Assembly (NCBI GenBank): GCA_038147395.1 | Contig: JAYQTM010000001.1 | Coordinates: forward strand, 1,302,001 to 1,366,000 | Source: Eutrophovita brisbanensis | GTDB lineage: Bacteria; Pseudomonadota; Gammaproteobacteria; Burkholderiales; Eutrophovitaceae | Direction: 5' to 3' | Length of the DNA stretch: 64,000 bases | Shown: piece by piece, positions 63,606 to 64,000 of the stretch | Layout of the letters: each line of letters starts with the position of its first letter | Position numbering within the stretch: the first letter of the stretch is position 1 | Position numbers and translations under genes: made by a program | Notes under the pieces: model-generated | Seen by the model: only the letters and a program-made list of their open reading frames with translations | Database searches by the model: none | Told to the model about the DNA's origin: nothing

Positions 63606-64000
63606 TTAACTGTGTTTTCCGTGCGTTGGTTTTTTGATACGAACTTCTATCGAGTCAACTTCTTTTTCAGTCGCGTTCATCAATGACTCACCTGGGTCGT
63701 CTGAACGTATCAGAGCGAGCTCATCTAAGTCGACGGGACTCGCTTGTGTACCCTCGGGTTGTTGAAACCAGCCGGAATTCGAATAATCCCCCGGCGCTTG
63801 ATCCGACCTAACCTTCAATACACTAAACATGCCGCCCATCTCAACCGATCCATAAGGGCCACGTCCGGTCATCATCGGTGCTGTGTTCTCCGGGAGCGGC
63901 ATCTCCATCTCCGCCATGTCAGCCATTCCCCGCTCGCCCATGACCATGTAGTCGGGTATCAAGTCACTGATTTGCTCGGCGATTCCTCGGTGGTCAACAC
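63606..64000 (-). CDS. Multicopper oxidase-like protein, C-terminal part (runs off window)
   Basis: About 130 residues, open to the right edge, so the start and any cupredoxin domains are outside. The visible part has a Met-rich stretch (MVMGERGMADMAEMEMPLPE), then ENTAPMMTGRGPYGSVEMGGMFSVLKVR and GDYSNSGWFQQPEGTQA. That pattern matches the tail of copper-resistance multicopper oxidases as I know them. No catalytic copper-ligand motif is present, so the call rests on the tail and on the CusF-like neighbour. Confidence 0.6.
   Translation of the reverse strand, partial: VDHRGIAEQISDLIPDYMVMGERGMADMAEMEMPLPENTAPMMTGRGPYGSVEMGGMFSVLKVRSDQAPGDYSNSGWFQQPEGTQASPVDLDELALIRSDDPGESLMNATEKEVDSIEVRIKKPTHGKHS

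Overview
The window reads as chromosomal DNA of a heterotrophic, aerobic gammaproteobacterium. The evidence is gene order and regulatory sites: tig-clpP-clpX-lon-hupB-(tRNAs)-ppiD followed by fabI, gloB divergent from a yafS-like methyltransferase-rnhA-dnaQ set, and a LexA operator of the CTG-N10-CAG type in front of lexA. I cannot name a genus. Base composition is moderate and coding density very high. I see no insertion sequence, prophage, rRNA operon or CRISPR array.

Layout. 1-8.4 kb: edge fragment of a photolyase-related protein, dnaQ, rnhA, a methyltransferase, gloB, mltD, fabI, ppiD, tRNA-Asp, tRNA-Val and hupB. 8.5-14.5 kb: the protein quality-control block lon, clpX, clpP, tig, and tRNA-Leu. 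14.6-18.3 kb: squalene synthesis genes hpnC-hpnD-hpnE plus a short-chain dehydrogenase. 18.3-26.6 kb: acyl-CoA oxidation feeding the electron-transfer flavoprotein (thioesterases, ETF-QO, acyl-CoA dehydrogenase, etfA, etfB, acyl-CoA ligase). 26.6-31 kb: radA, alr, a type-4 uracil-DNA glycosylase, rimI and tsaB. 31.1-36.9 kb: a lambda-crystallin-type hydroxyacid dehydrogenase, a beta-keto acid cleavage enzyme, heme A synthase, thiolase and an acyl-CoA dehydrogenase. 37-43 kb: M48 lipoprotein protease, HNH nuclease, GltD-like iron-sulfur flavoprotein, formate-tetrahydrofolate ligase and an exported methyltransferase.

43-53.7 kb is a complete urea module: transporter urtABCDE runs directly into ureDABCEFG, with urtE and ureD overlapping. 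A good sigma-54 promoter lies in front of urtA and an attenuator-like hairpin between urtA and urtB, so urea uptake and hydrolysis look like one nitrogen-regulated unit. Divergent from it, 54-59.8 kb, is the SOS mutagenesis cassette lexA-imuA-imuB-dnaE2 with a LexA box on the promoter -10 element. The last 4 kb hold a PatB/MalY-type lyase, several small exported proteins, a nuclease, a VOC protein and the end of a copper-handling locus (CusF-like protein and a multicopper-oxidase fragment).

Four genes (hpnE, alr, an acyl-CoA dehydrogenase and the GltD-like protein) each carry an apparent single-base frameshift, three of them at short G runs. As alr is normally essential, I suspect residual sequence errors rather than true decay, but this cannot be settled from sequence alone.
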